Source of the DNA: Aquarana catesbeiana
Taxonomy: Eukaryota; Chordata; Amphibia; Anura; Ranidae
Assembly: GCF_042186555.1 (NCBI RefSeq)
Contig: NC_133325.1
Location: 672,565,640 to 672,629,639, forward strand
DNA: 64,000 nt
Direction: 5' to 3'
A program made the position numbers and the translations under genes. The notes under the pieces are model-generated. The model made no database searches and had not been told where the DNA came from. It worked only from the letters and a program-made list of their open reading frames with translations. Position 1 is the stretch's first letter; each line of letters begins with the position of its first letter. Positions 41,880 to 53,880 of this stretch are shown here, in pieces.

Positions 41880-43020
41880 TGGTTCCTGATCTCTCCATAA
41901 TTAACACCAAAATCACAAAAAAAAATAAAATAAATGTGGCACCTATTTACAAAAGCTGGGTAATTCTAGATCTGCAGCATGGGAGCCGAGTCCTTCACAT
42001 AGAGGGTTTTAAAGAATAGAGGTTAAAATTGGTGTATTGGAAACAGGCCCACTAAGGTTGTACCATTTATTCTGGGACAGTGGAGGTAGTAGGGATTTTG
42101 TCAGCAGCACAGTGGCAGATTGTGAAGGTGTTGACGAGGATCCTTAAACAGGAGTGTGCTTAGTGGAATCAGGGGCAATTAAGGTTGAAAAGGATACGCC
42201 AAAATTATAATTAGGTTATTAGCAGAGACACTGTCATGGAGTTCAGAATCCATGGAAGAAGTGCTGGGGACATGGGATATGGGGGTGGGCTTTACCAGAG
42301 AATGTTAAAGGCCTACATTTAGTCAGTTATGAAAAAACAAAAATAAGTTGGCACAAGGACATTATTTACTAGAGGTCGAAAGTGTCCCTTGTGCTTCAGG
42401 CTCCTGCATTCATTAAAATCCTCCATCGACCCACCCCTACCCCCCCCTGCTGTAATCTACTGGTGTAGCGGGGGTTAATAGAGCTGAGTGGGCTGACAGG
42501 CACTAATCAAGAGTGCCTGCCTCCTCTATTCATAGACGCCCTACTATTGTTTTTATGAATGGAGGACAAGCAGATGAGTGAAAGAATCTCCCGCCCCATT
42601 CATCGATTTGTGTTTCATTTATAGAAACTATAGTACAGCTTCTATGAATGGAGGAGGTAGGTGGAAAGGGTGGGCATAGTAGGGCAGTCTTGTACCTATC
42701 ACAGCTCCCTCAGCTCTAATATCCCCTGCAACATCGGAAGATTATGGTAGCAAGGATATTAGGGGTCGATTTTCATTGAATTGTGGAGCAAGCAGCACGA
42801 GGGAGACATCAGATTAAAAGTCAGTCGTGTGCTGACTTTTTGTTCGTTTTTTCTTTTGACATACACAGAAAAGAATAGGCTAGGAGGTTAAAGCAAATAC
42901 ATTGGGTACTGCGTGCTGAGAGGTACATGTACGGGATAGGTTAACATGCCTGGAACTGAGCACTGAGGAGATGATGCATATGGGCTGAATGGTGCACATC
43001 ATTAAATGAAATGTCATTTT
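41880..43020. other. Intergenic sequence with a weak inverted pair
   Basis: CTCCTCTATTCATAGACGCC at about 42511 is mirrored by TTCTATGAATGGAGGAG at about 42639, suggesting a decayed foldback. No gene was recognised. Confidence 0.4.
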
Positions 43021-43024
43021 GTGA

Positions 43025-43225
43025 TACTTTCATAGTTACATAGTAGGTAAGGTTGAATAAAGACAATAGTCCATCCAGTTCAACCTGTGTAGGTGTACGT
43101 GTGTCAGTGTTGATAATAATTTCCCATATCCCTGTATGTTGTGTTCTTAAGGATGCACATCCAAGAGTCTTTTAAAAATATCAATACTCCCCGCTGTCAC
43201 CACCAATTGTTAAAGAGAGTTCCAG
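43025..43225 (-). pseudogene. CR1/L2-like LINE 3' end, outer part
   Basis: The minus strand reads IDIFKRLLDVH, then HNIQGYGKLL and LNWMDYCLYSTLPTM followed by a stop, the usual end of CR1/L2-type ORF2 proteins. The other part lies at 43868-44350; the piece between is a later insertion. Confidence 0.65.
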
Positions 43226-43867
43226 ATCGGACACTTTTGGCACTATTTTGGGACCATTGACGTTTATACAGCGATCAGAGTTATAAATAGCCATTGATTA
43301 CTGTATAAATGTCACTGACTGGGGGCGATCAAGGGGTTAATTGCGTGTCCTAGGGAGTGATTCTAACTGGGGGGGATGGGACTGTCTGGGTGAGGAGAGC
43401 GATCGTTGTTCCTAAGCATTAGGAACAACAGATTGCTCTCCTCACCCCGACATAACGGAGATCTGTCTGTTTACATTGACAGATCTCCATTCCCCCCCTC
43501 CTCAGGATCAATCGCGAGTAGCCGGCGGCCATTGGGGACGCGCTCTACCTCTCTGGCCGGGTTCTTGACTCTTGATTGGATAGATTAATAGCAGCGCAGC
43601 CATTGGCTCCCGCTGCTGTCAATCAAATCCAATGATGCGGGGCCGAATCCGGCATTTTGTGTCAATGGACACAAATGCTAGACTTGGGAGTGCGCCCGCA
43701 AAGTAACCCCCAATGAGAGTGCTTCTCCTAGGGGTTTACCAATGCAGGGAGGAGCCGCGAGCGCCGTTGGGGGACCCCAGAAGACGATCACGCAAAACGA
43801 ACTGCACAGTGGAGGTAAGTATGATATGTTTGTTATTTTAAAAAAAGAGAGTTTACAACCCCTTTTA
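43226..43867. mobile_element. Insertion in the LINE: TTAA repeats
   Basis: 43230-43530 matches the hairpin-rich TTAA repeat (hairpins at about 43398-43442 and 43457-43486, as at 17097). 43540-43867 is copy 2 of the splice-donor family (AGCAGCGCAGCCATTGGCTC ... GGAGGTAAGTATGA ... CCCCTTTTAA). Together they split the LINE fragment. Confidence 0.65.
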
Positions 43868-44350
43868 AGGTTAAACCGCTTCTCCTCCAATCTCATTGTG
43901 TGGCCCAGTGTCCTACACTCCCTGAGACTGAGTATTTTTTTTCCCTATGCTGGCATCGCCATTGAGGTATTTGTAAATCGCTGTCATGTCCCCTCTCAAG
44001 CGTCTCTTCTCCAGCTAGAATAAATTTAGTGCTTGTAATCCTTGCCCTTCTTTGGACTCTCTCCAGCTCCAGCACATCCCTTCTGAGGACTGGTGACCAG
44101 AACTGGATGGAATACTCCAGATGTGGCCTAACCAGAGTTTTATAAAGGATTATAGTTTACTATAGATTATAGTTTTATCTCCTGGAGTATATCCTCTTTT
44201 TTATGCATGCTAATATTCTGCCGGCTTTGATAGCTGCAGCTTGACATTGCATGCTATTGCTCAATCTGTCTTCTACTAGGACCCCTAGGTCTTTCTCCAC
44301 TCCTGAATCCCCCAGAGGTTCTCCCCCTAGTGAGTAGTTTTTCGTTTGTT
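43868..44350 (-). pseudogene. CR1/L2-like LINE 3' end, inner part
   Basis: The minus strand carries LELERVQRRARI and, after a frame change, LEKRRLRGDMTAIYKYLNGD and MRLEEKRFNL. These follow the CR1 order LERVQRRA ... FSLEKRRLRGD ... GRFRL. Several stops; dead. Confidence 0.7.
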
Positions 44351-44375
44351 TTTAGCCTACAAGTCATGACCACTG

Positions 44376-44640
44376 CACCAGATCCCTGGACCGACACTCT
44401 GCTCAGCCTCTCAGCGAGCCGCTGAGAGCCTGAGCCAGTCGCCCCCACCCCCTCCACAGCCCTTCAGTGAGTGAAGAGGGGGCAGAGCAGAGAGTGTTTC
44501 CTGGCAGTCTCTAGCTCTCTGCTCAGGGAGCTGTGATAACCGAGTGATCCGCTCGGTTCTCAGTGTTAGAGGTGCCAGGGGTTAGATGCTGCATCCACCT
44601 AGGTAAATATGATTCTTAAAAAAATAAATAAATAAAAATT
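44376..44640. mobile_element. Relative of the 27777 MITE
   Basis: It shares GCCGCTGAGAGCCTGAG and GATGCTGCATCCACCTAGG, in the same order. The last block reads AGGTAAATATGA, a weakened version of the donor-like motif. Confidence 0.6.
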
Positions 44641-44857
44641 TCTCTTTTAATGAATGAGCTGTCCCCTCTGCCCAGTCAATATCAGGATAACTTCAATAAA
44701 GTTAAAAAGCAAAAAAAAAATAAACGTGTTCTAACTCTGCCCTTACACACCAGGGCTCGTGCATTTTACCATGCTGGTTGGTGTGAACGAGCCCTTAATC
44801 AGGTCTTAGAGGTTGCATTTGTCCTCTATGGGGAGATTTTTTTCTTGATTCCTAGGG

Positions 44858-44996
44858 CAGCAGTCGCCAACCTTTGTTCTGTGGACCTCTGATGGTTGGG
44901 GCGAGGGGGCAGAGCGCCAGAGCATTGCGTGTATAAGGAAAGTAAAATTCATGTTAGCGGTCCGCAGGCTCAGAAAAATTGGTGACCACTGCTTTA
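44858..44996. mobile_element. hAT-type MITE
   Basis: The ends CAGCAGTCGCCAACCTTTG and AAATTGGTGACCACTGCTT are inverted. The interior has GGACCTCTGATGG and GCGGTCCGCAGG. The end type recalls hAT-Charlie miniature elements. Confidence 0.6.
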
Positions 44997-44999
44997 GGG

Positions 45000-46004
45000 T
45001 ATGACACCCATTACCTGGACAGGAAGTGAGAAGAAATCTTGTGAACAATGATAAAGACAGAAATAAAATACTTGTGGAAATTCTAACTTTCCCCATTCTA
45101 TCGGAAAAAAAAAGTTTTCTGCTAGAGACTCCCGCATATGACATCATTACATCAAAAAGGTGTTGACATTTGATAAATGCTTGCATAGACTGATAGGACA
45201 ACAGGGAGCAGAACTGGCTGAATTAAGTTTGGTCAGGACTGTATGACATTCTATACTAATGCAGTTAGTGAATTTGTCCCGCTGATACAGTGATTACAGC
45301 AGAGGATTACAGTGCTTTCCTGATGTATGTTTGCTGCCATCTAGTGGGAGCATGTATCTAATAAATAAGAATTATTTTGCAGAAGGAGTGAAAAAAACAA
45401 GAAAATAGACTGTTTTACCAACCTATTTACACTGTCCCCTACAACCTTCTTCATGGACCTCGCTCTGTTGTTACCTGCTCTCTAACCCACTGTCAGGGGT
45501 GCAGGAAGCTTTAGACATAGCACCACTTTACATCCAGTGACCATTTTCCCATACAGGTTCCTTTCTCTTGAATACAAAAGAAGGTCTCTGTTGATCAAGT
45601 TCACCTGCAGTTTAAAAATGTGTATAAGCAGCGCACAAAAACTGTGCAAAAGAACTCAATAACAAGACATATAAAGTGCAAATAATACATGAAAAAATTA
45701 TGACAACAGAGTGTATAGTAAAGTGCAAATGTGTCCATGTGCAAATAATTAATATGCAGCATAATAATAATCAGGAATCATCAGCAAAACAACAATAAAC
45801 AGTCCATGATTGGTGAGCAATCCGTGAGTGAAATAAATCAATCGATCCAGAAAGTGCACCGTGCAAATGTAAGGGATCTGTCACCAGCAGCACCCTCCTA
45901 AGCACGCCTCTTACCAGATTTGCAGGACCATAAGTTATAATGGCAAACAGGCAAGAACAGCTGAACATCCAGGGGAGAGAGTGGCCATCAGTGGATCATG
46001 GATC
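45000..46004. other. Intergenic, unclassified repeat-like sequence
   Basis: 45580-45960 is rich in AAGTGCAAAT-type modules that look like a dispersed repeat. No ends or gene were identified. Confidence 0.35.
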
Positions 46005-46012
46005 CCATAAAG

Positions 46013-46189
46013 CGGTGTTTCTCAACTCCAGTCCTCCAGGCGCCCCAACAAGTCATGTTTTCAGGCTAACCATTATTTTGCACAGGTGATTTGATCAGTT
46101 TCACTGCCTTAGTAATTACCACAGCCATTTCATCTGAAGGAAATGCTGCAAACATGACCTGTTGGGGCGCCTTGAGTTGAGAAACACTG
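46013..46189. mobile_element. hAT-type MITE with 8-bp target duplication
   Basis: Ends CGGTGTTTCTCAACT and AGTTGAGAAACACTG; inner CAGGCGCCCCAACAAGTCAT is mirrored. Flanks CCATAAAG (46005-46012) and TCATAAAG (46190-46197) match at 7 of 8 bases, as expected for hAT insertion. Confidence 0.85.
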
Positions 46190-46858
46190 TCATAAAGTGA
46201 CTCAAAGATATTAAAGCAAAAATACTGCCATAGTGAAGACCATCAAAAGATCAAAATGCTTTAATATAAAGTGGTGGCAACAATTACCTCTCAGAGAGGC
46301 TCTGATGACGCTTCTGGGGCAGAGCGAAATTTATAAGACAGGTGGGAACTTCTGGTAACCCCACGTCTGGCATTTGGAGCGCAAGACCGTAGATATTGAG
46401 TTCCAAAGCAGCATCTTACATGCTTGTACTCAAGAGAAGTGTAAGTGTTCAATTACTTTTAAAATTTGTTTTTAAATAAAATGGAATTACACTATGGATC
46501 TTTCCTGGTCATCTCTCCATAAACAACATGCATGAGGAACCCATTTAACCTGTTGGGGATCAAGACAGACAAACAGACCAATCACCCTAAACATTCTGAA
46601 GACTAGTTCCCTCACAGGCACAGCTTGCACTGAAAGTTGGTGAGTGAGGGTACAATAGGAGGGGAGCACAGCACCCAATTTTACCACTGGCACGTTTTGA
46701 AGGATTTATGGATTAACTTGCTGGCACTGAATGCACATTGCACTTTTTTATTAGATTTCACTTAAAAGTGATTTTGTTTTTCATATTTATTTATTGCAGT
46801 AGTAAATAATCACAGTTCCAAATATTGAAAGTAATAATATAGGATTGATCAAGTTTTT
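46190..46858. other. Intergenic, nothing firm
   Basis: It includes GATGACGCTTCTGGGGCAGA near 46302, typical of frog foldback repeats. No gene. Confidence 0.35.
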
Positions 46859-48225
46859 TTGACCAGACAGCGCTGGGTCCACATACCACACGTTTGTCTC
46901 TGTTTAGTGATGTTGCCCGTGATATCCAGCCACAGTATGCAGAAGGAGGTGGTGGACTGGCTTACTAAACCATCTTCATCCTCTATGACCCAAGCTGACA
47001 CTAGTGCGCTGTCCACTACAGCTGCCAGAGTGGCTTATTCTACTTCCTTGTCCACAGCTACTCCTTCCATCGTCCCAGCATCATGCATGGAGGAGTCAGC
47101 TGAATTATTTGAACACAGCGTGAGCCAACTTGCTTCTTGAGGATGCACAGACATGACTTGATTCTGATGTTGGTTCTGAGGTAGAGAAAGAGAGTAACCT
47201 ACAGAGAGGGGAGAACACTGATAAACAGCAAATTGGCAGTCCTATTCTCCCAGCCGCAGCATATTGCCAAGTTGGCTCCAGTGATGATGAGGAGGTCACT
47301 AACGCAACTTGGGTGCCAGGTAGAGCAGAGGAAGAAAGTGGGGAGAAACAACCCCAAATAGGCAGGTGGAGAGCAGCCACCCTATTCCATTAGATTGTGG
47401 AGCTGTTTACTCCCGGCCCACTTCCCACAGCTCAGCTGTGTGGGCCTTTTTTAGCACATGTGCAGCCGAGAGAAATTTGCAATCTCTGCCACAAGCAGAT
47501 AAAGCATGGCAAAAACACCAGCCATTTGGGTATCACATGCTTGACAAGGCATTTAACCTCCCACCACTTCGTTGGCAGGAGTACCTGAAAGCCACCCACA
47601 ATGGACACAATACTTCTCCTCCTCACTTCTCACGTTTCATGTCTACCCCCACTATATCTCCTGACCTCTCAGCAGCCTCCACTGACAGGGATGATGGTAT
47701 AGCAAAGGGTGTCGCAGGTCCTTGCAACACGTCTGTCAGCAGCACACCACCTGCTGTAGAGAATAGCAGGCAAATTTCTCTGCCCCAGCTGCTGCATTGA
47801 AAAAAAAATACACCACAGTGGCAGGTTCCCAGTCACGTTTCCTTTTCATGCAAAGCCATTCCAGCTCTGTACCATCACGTGGAAGGTAATGTTTTGGCAT
47901 CATTGGGCAAGGTATTCAGCAGCAAGGTCCACATTACTGCTGACACGTGGTCTAGCAAGCATGGTCAGCGAAAACATATTCCGTTCACAGCACACTGGGC
48001 AACTCTTCTTGCAACTAGGAAAGATATAGGACAGGGCTCAGTGCTGGAGCTTGTTTTGCTGCCACGTTTCCATACAGCTGGTGGTGATAATGTGAGATCT
48101 GTCAGCTCCACCCCCTCCTCCTCCTCCTCCAAGCCCTCCTCTGCTGAACTGTCCTATGAATCACCAGAACCCGCTAAGCATTCAAGGGGCTATTCAACGA
48201 GTCAGACCTAAAGATGCCATGCAGT
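46859..48225 (+). pseudogene. hAT transposase, N-terminal half
   Basis: A Ser/Thr-rich start is followed by a BED-type zinc finger around 47470-47585 (CNLCHKQIKHGKN ... LTRHLTSHH) and, after frame changes, by VHITADTWSSKHGQRKHIPF and FTAHWATLL near 47925-48010. These are marks of hAT transposases of the BED/Ac type. Frames change at least three times, so no protein is made. The chain breaks at the Gypsy insertion and resumes at 53881. Confidence 0.75.
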
Positions 48226-48230
48226 GCTGG

Positions 48231-48909
48231 TGTCAGGGATGTGCCGGTGCCCGTCGGGCGAACATGCGTGCACACGAGGGGCTTTTCCAGGGCAGTTCAG
48301 CTGAATTCCCCACTGCTGGGCGCCGGCACGCTAGCGCTGTTTGGCGCCAAGGACTCGTTAAAAGGTTGTCAGATGCTTCCATCAGGTGCTGTTCGTCTGC
48401 AGCTCTGCACCTGAGTTCCTGTATCCTGCCTGTTGTTGTTATCTGCTATTGACCCGGCTACGTCTGACCATTCTTCTATCTCCAACCCGACCCGGCTTGC
48501 CTGACTCTGCTTATATCTTGTGACCTGTTGCCGAACACCTGCCTGACTATTCTGTGATCATCCCTCCTGCCATATACCTGCCTGATCTCCTGCCAAACGG
48601 ACTATCTGACTCTGCTTTGCCTGTGTCCTGTGACGCTGCTTCCAGCCTGCTCTTCCAGCTCCAGGTTCTACTGCTGCCATATCATCTACCTGCCTGCTTA
48701 CTGATCAGCTTCAGCCTGCCAGCATCCGCAGCTCAGCCATCCCGGAGGGACGTCTTCCCAGCTCCTGTGTCGGCCACCGCAAGAACCCGCACCAGGCACT
48801 CCTACCCACTGTGCTCAAGAGACCACTGTTCCCACTCCAGTGGCTCCTGAACCAGCGCTTAAGAGAGGTCTTCTTCTACCAGTCGGGCTCAACTACCAGG
48901 TACCTAACA
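48231..48909 (+). repeat. Gypsy 5' LTR
   Basis: 679 bp, starting TGTCAGGG and ending CCTAACA. A TATA-like TTAAAAGG lies at 48358-48365. Compared with the 3' LTR it lacks about 30 bp (near 48325 and 48545). Other differences are few and mostly at CpG sites. Confidence 0.93.
48358..48365 (+). promoter_or_regulatory. TATA-like box in the 5' LTR
   Basis: TTAAAAGG here; TTTAAAAGG in the 3' LTR at about 53316. A start 30 nt downstream would fall at about 48388, exactly at GCTGTTCGT, which can pair with the proposed primer site. Confidence 0.45.
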
Positions 48910-48911
48910 GT

Positions 48912-48920
48912 ATGAACAGC
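48912..48920 (+). promoter_or_regulatory. Proposed self-priming primer-binding site
   Basis: ATGAACAGC, two bases after the 5' LTR, can pair over nine bases (one G-U) with GCTGTTCGT at 48388-48396, near the predicted start of the transcript. No tRNA-like primer site was apparent at this position. Tf1 and sushi-type elements are known to self-prime in this layout. Confidence 0.5.
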
Positions 48921-48921
48921 C

Positions 48922-51900
48922 ATGACTGAGCCTGCAGGAGAGACCTCTCCCATTAAGGAGATCTGTACGCACTTAGCGGCACTCACCCAGGCCGTGAAGA
49001 CTTTGCAAGAAAGCTACACCAGACTGGAGGGTCAAGTCTTGAACCTCAGTGGCCCTGGAGGTGTGGCTTCTGCCTCAGCAGCTGCCCCAGCACAGGCTGT
49101 TTCTTCTCCCTCTGTGGTCATGCTTCCACCCGAACCAAGGGTCCCCATCCCAGAAAGGTTTTCTGGTGACCGAACCAAGTTCCTGGCCTTCCGCAGCGCA
49201 TGTCAACTCTAGACCTGGGCCCACCACCTGCTTGAAACTGACTCTGTACAGATCCAGTCCTTGCCCTCTATTTTCGAAGCCATGGCCCAGTTGTACGAGG
49301 ATCCTCAGCGGACTGCCACAGCTGAGTCAGCTCTGTTCGCGCTCCAGCAAGGCCGCAGACCGGCCGAGGACTATGTCACGGACTTTCGACGCTGGAGCGC
49401 GGACACTCAATGGAACAATGCAGCTTTATGCCATCAATTCCGCATGGGGTTATCCGAGAGTCTAAAGGATGAGCTTGCTCGGGTTGGGATGCCCGATACC
49501 CTTGAGGAACTTATTGCCCTAACAATCCAGATTGACCGACGCCTTCGTGAACGCCGGTCTGAACGTTCCTCCCAGCAAGCACGCCCAATGTGGATGACTG
49601 CAAGAGTTCCGGCTCCTGCCTCCCGATACCTACCTTTCGCCTGCACAAACCCAGCCACCCCAACACCTGATGCTCCTGAATCAATGCAGCTAGGACTAAT
49701 ACGTTCTACTCTGCCCCCAGAAGAACGGGCGCGCAGACGCCAGCTAAACCTCTGCCTCTACTGTGTTGGAGCAGGCCACTACGTGAACAACTGCCCGGTC
49801 AAGACCCGTAAGTGTTTTTTTTCTACCCCGGCCAGTCTATCTGCTTTGACCGCCAATGCAACTCAACTTGCTCTCCCCCTCTCGTTACAGCTCCAGGGAA
49901 GAACAATTCAAGTCAACGCCATCATTGATTCTGGGGCATGTAGCTGCTTTATTGACTCTGACTTTGCTACTCAACAAGATCTTCCCCTGAAAGACATGAC
50001 TCATAAACTCTCAGTTTTTCTGGCCGATGGGTCCCACATAAGATCGGGACAAGTCTCTCAAGAAACCCTTCCTCTGTCTGCCACCTGTTTATCCCAGCAT
50101 AAAGAAATCCTAATTCTGGTTATCTCCTCTCCATTATTCCCGATCATTTTGGGCACGCCCTGGCTCCAGGCCCATAACCCCCACGTTAATTTGTTAATTG
50201 GACTACCGGTGAAGTCAAGTTTTTGTCACCCTATTGCCAAAGAAATTGTTTACCTGAACCCTCCAAATCTGCTACCACCTTACTTTGCATGGACGTTGAC
50301 CAAGATCTGCTTCAAACCATACCAGAGGTCTACCGGGAGTTTGCGGATGTATTCAGTAAGAAGGGAGTGGACTCCCCGCCACCCCATCATCCTTATGATT
50401 GCCCAATTGAGCTGCTCCCTGGGGCCGAGGTTCCTTTCGGGCGCATCTTCCCGTTATCTGAAAAAGAGCAAGAAGCACTTAAGTTATACATTAATGAGAA
50501 TCTCGAAAAGGGCTTTATTCGACCTTCTACCTCCCCAGCTGGTGCCGGAATATTTTTCGTCTCCAAAAAAGATCAGACTCTTCGTCCATGTGTGGACTAT
50601 CCGGAGTTAAACAAAGTCACGGTTTAAAACCGCTACCCGTTGCCCCTGATACCTGAATTGTTTCAGAAGTTGAGGTCTGCCATCATCTTCACCAAGCTGG
50701 ATTTAGGAGGAGCCTACAACCTGGTCCGCATCCGGGCCGGGGATGAATGGAAGACGGCTTTCCGGACCCGTTTTGGGCACTACGAGTATTTAGTCATGCC
50801 TATGCAATGCCCCTGCCACATTCCAGCATCTGGTCAACGACGTATTCAGAGACTTCTTGGACATCTTTGTAATCGTCTACTTGGATGACATTTTAATTTT
50901 CTCCAGTTCACTTAATCAACATCAGGAACATGTTCGCAGAGTCTTGGGCCGCCTTCGTTTGCACGGACCGTATGCTAAAGCGGAGAAGTGCGAATTCGAA
51001 CAAGAGGACATTCAGTTTTTGGGGCTAGTGATCTCCCCAACTGGCATCAAAATGGACCCTCAGAAGGTGTCCGCCGTGCTAGATTGGCCAGCCCCTCTGG
51101 ACAAGAAGGGCGTGCAGCGCTTCATTGGATTCGTAAATTTCTATAGGAAATTCATTAAGGGATTTTCTGCCATCATTTCACCCATCACGCAGCTAACCAA
51201 GCAGAACTGTCGTTTTCACTGGAGTTCGGAGGCTCAGGAGGCCTTTGAAGAATTGAAAAGGTGCTTCACTTCAGCTCCGATCCTCAGTCACCCTGACCCA
51301 TCTTTACCCTTTATCCTGGAGGTTAATGCTTCCGAAGTGGCCGTGGGTGCAGTCATCTCTCAACGGCAGGGCAACAAGGACCTGATGCATCCCGTGGGAT
51401 TTTTCTCTAGGGAAACTCTCACCGGCTGAGCGGAATTATGACGTGGTAGATCGGGAACTACTCGCTATCAAGACAGCATTGGAGGAGTGGAGGTATCTGT
51501 TAGAGGGCGCAGTTCACGCGGTTCTAATATATACCGATCACAAAAATCTAGAATACTTAAGATCTGCTAAGAGACTGAAACCCCGGCAAGCTCGATGGGC
51601 CTTATTCTTTACACGTTTCTGTTTCCACATCACTTACCGGCCAGGAACTAAGAACATAAAACCAGACGTGCTATCGCGCATGTTCGATAACCCTAAAGAC
51701 CTTTCCGTACCTGACACCATTCTGCCGGCAAATAACTTCTTACTTCTTCAGACGGATCTTCTGTCTTTGATCAGAGAAGCATCGCCAGAACCTTCAAGTC
51801 TCCAGGGAATCACTTTAACACCTCGAGATGGATTATTGTGGAGAGGAAGTCAAATATTTGTACCGGAGAACGTCCAAGTCAAGGTGCTGACTTTGCTTCA

Positions 51901-53160
51901 CGACCATCCACTTGCAGGACATTTTGGGGTTCGTAAGACCCTTGAACTCGTGCAACGCACGTTCTGGTGGCCTAATCTAAAAGAATTTTGCAGGAAGTAC
52001 GTCAGCTCTTGTTCTGTTTGCATCCAGAATAAAACCTCCAGGAACCGAGCCTGGGGACTGTTGAGGCCATTGCCCATACCAGATAGGCCCTGGAGGATGA
52101 TAGTAATGGACTTTATAGTTGAGCTACCATGCTCTGAAGGATGTTCGGCGATCTTTGTGGTCGTCAATCGCCTGTCTAAGATGGCCCATTTCGTGTCCTT
52201 AAAGGGGACGCCTTCTGCTGTAGAGATGGCCCGTGTGTTCATCAAGGAGATTGTCAGGCTGCACGGAGTCCCTGCAAATATAGTGTCTGATGGGGGGGTG
52301 CAGTTTACTTCACGCTTCTGGAAGGCCCTGTGTGAGATCTTGACGATTGAACTAGCCCTGTCCTCAGCATACCATCCCCAAACTAACGGGCAAACAGAAA
52401 GGACAAATCAGACGTTGGAGCAATACATTAGGTGTTTTACATCTTTTGTACAAGATGATTGGGTGTCCCTGCTGCCCCTAGCGGAATTCGCTTATAATAA
52501 TGCCAGCCACTCTGCCACTGGTCAGTCTCCTTACTTTGCCAATTATGGTTTTCATGTATCTTTTTTACCTGATTTTCTTCCAGAATCCTCAGTTCCAGCG
52601 GTCCAGGACACATTACAGTTTCTCAGTCACAATAATCAGATGTTACGGGAAGCGGTATCCAAGGCACAAGCAGACAGTAAAAGGATCTTCGATCAAAGGA
52701 GAAGAGGAGATCTAAACCTTCAGCTTGGTGATAAGGTATGGCTGTCTACCAATAACATTAAATTGACTTGTCCTTCCAAAAAGTTTGCTCCTAAGTTTAT
52801 TGGGCCCTTCCCGGTGAAAAGGAAGATTAATGAAGTATCCTATGAACTGTGTTTACCTGACTCACTTAAAATCCACCCTGTATTTCATGTGTCGCTATTG
52901 AAGCCTGCTGTGACCGATCCCTTTCCTGATAGGGGCACCAGGGTCCCTGAACCTGTCTTGGTGGACGGAAATGAGGAATACGAGGTGGAGGCCAACTGGG
53001 GCAAGTACAGTTTTTGATTAAATGGAAAGGGTATGGCCCAGAGAATAATTCATGGGAACCTGACAGCAATATTTACGCTAAATGTTTGATCCATGCCTAT
53101 TTCTCTGCTCATCCTGAAAAGAAGAGTTGTCTGGGCATCCGGAGGCTGCCCGTTGGGAGG
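48922..53160 (+). pseudogene. Gypsy gag-pol, interrupted
   Basis: It starts at ATG 48922, 13 bp after the LTR. Gag holds the PEPRVPIPERFSGDR-type segment and a CX2CX4HX4C zinc knuckle (49753-49794); the protease box DSGA starts at 49927; the reverse transcriptase box YLDD is at 50878-50889; RNase H follows from about 51443; the integrase has an HHCC finger (about 51898-52022) and Asp 52109, Asp 52289, Glu 52397 (D,D35E). A chromodomain (LIKWKGYGPENNSWEP) is near 53014-53065. Breaks: stop at 49210-49212, frame change near 50215, stop at 50625-50627, and frame changes near 50810, 51430 and 53005. The 51443-53017 stretch is the longest intact part. Confidence 0.92.
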
Positions 53161-53166
53161 GGGCAA
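53155..53166 (+). promoter_or_regulatory. Gypsy polypurine tract
   Basis: GGGAGGGGGCAA lies directly before the 3' LTR, the place for plus-strand priming. Confidence 0.75.
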
Positions 53167-53875
53167 TATCAGGGACGTGTCGGTGCCCATCGGGTGAACA
53201 TGCGTGCGCGCGAGGGGCTTTTCCAGGGCAGTTCAGCTGAATTCCCCACTGGGGGGCACCGGCGTGCTCCCGCGCGTGCCCGTGCGCGCTAGCGCTGTTT
53301 GGCGCCAAGGACTCTTTAAAAGGTTGTCAGATGCTTCCATCAGGTGCTGTTCGTCTGCAGCTCTGCACCTGAGTTCCTGTATCCTGCCTGTTGTTGTTAT
53401 CTGCTATTGACCCGGCTATGTCTGACCATTCTTCTATCTCCAACCCGACCAGGCTTGCCTGACTCTGCTTATATCTTGTGACCTGTTGCCGAACACCTGC
53501 CTGCCTGCCTGACTATTCTGTGATCATCCCTCCTGCCATATACCTGCCTGATCTCCTGCCAAACGGACTGTCTGACTCTGCTTTGCCTGTGTCCTGTGAC
53601 GCTGCTTCCAGCCTGCTCTTCCAGCTCCAGGTTCTGCTGCTGCCATATCATCTACCTGCCTGCTTACTGATCAGCTTCAGCCTGCCAGCATCCGCAGCTC
53701 AGCCATCCCGGAGGGACGTCTTCCCAGCTCCTGTGTCGGCCACCGCAAGAACCCGCACCAGGCACTCCTACCCACTGTGCTCAAGAGACCACTGTTCCCA
53801 CTCCAGTGGCTCCTGAACCAGCGCTTAAGAGAGGTCTTCTTCTACCAGTCGGGCTCAACTACCAGGTACCTAACA
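53167..53875 (+). repeat. Gypsy 3' LTR
   Basis: 709 bp, starting TATCAGGG (first dinucleotide TA instead of TG) and ending CCTAACA. It includes an extra CGCGCGTGCCCGTGCGC-type stretch and a small CTGC expansion absent from the 5' LTR. Confidence 0.92.
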
Positions 53876-53880
53876 GCTGG

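Larger units (their letters stand above)
48226..53880 (+). mobile_element. Ty3/Gypsy LTR retrotransposon with target duplication
   Basis: LTRs 48231-48909 and 53167-53875 enclose gag-pol, and the flanks GCTGG at 48226-48230 and 53876-53880 are the 5-bp duplication. The internal order is gag, zinc knuckle, protease, reverse transcriptase, RNase H, integrase, chromodomain, as in the chromovirus group related to sushi-ichi and Tf1. It sits inside a hAT transposase. The frame is broken, so it is not active. Confidence 0.93.
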
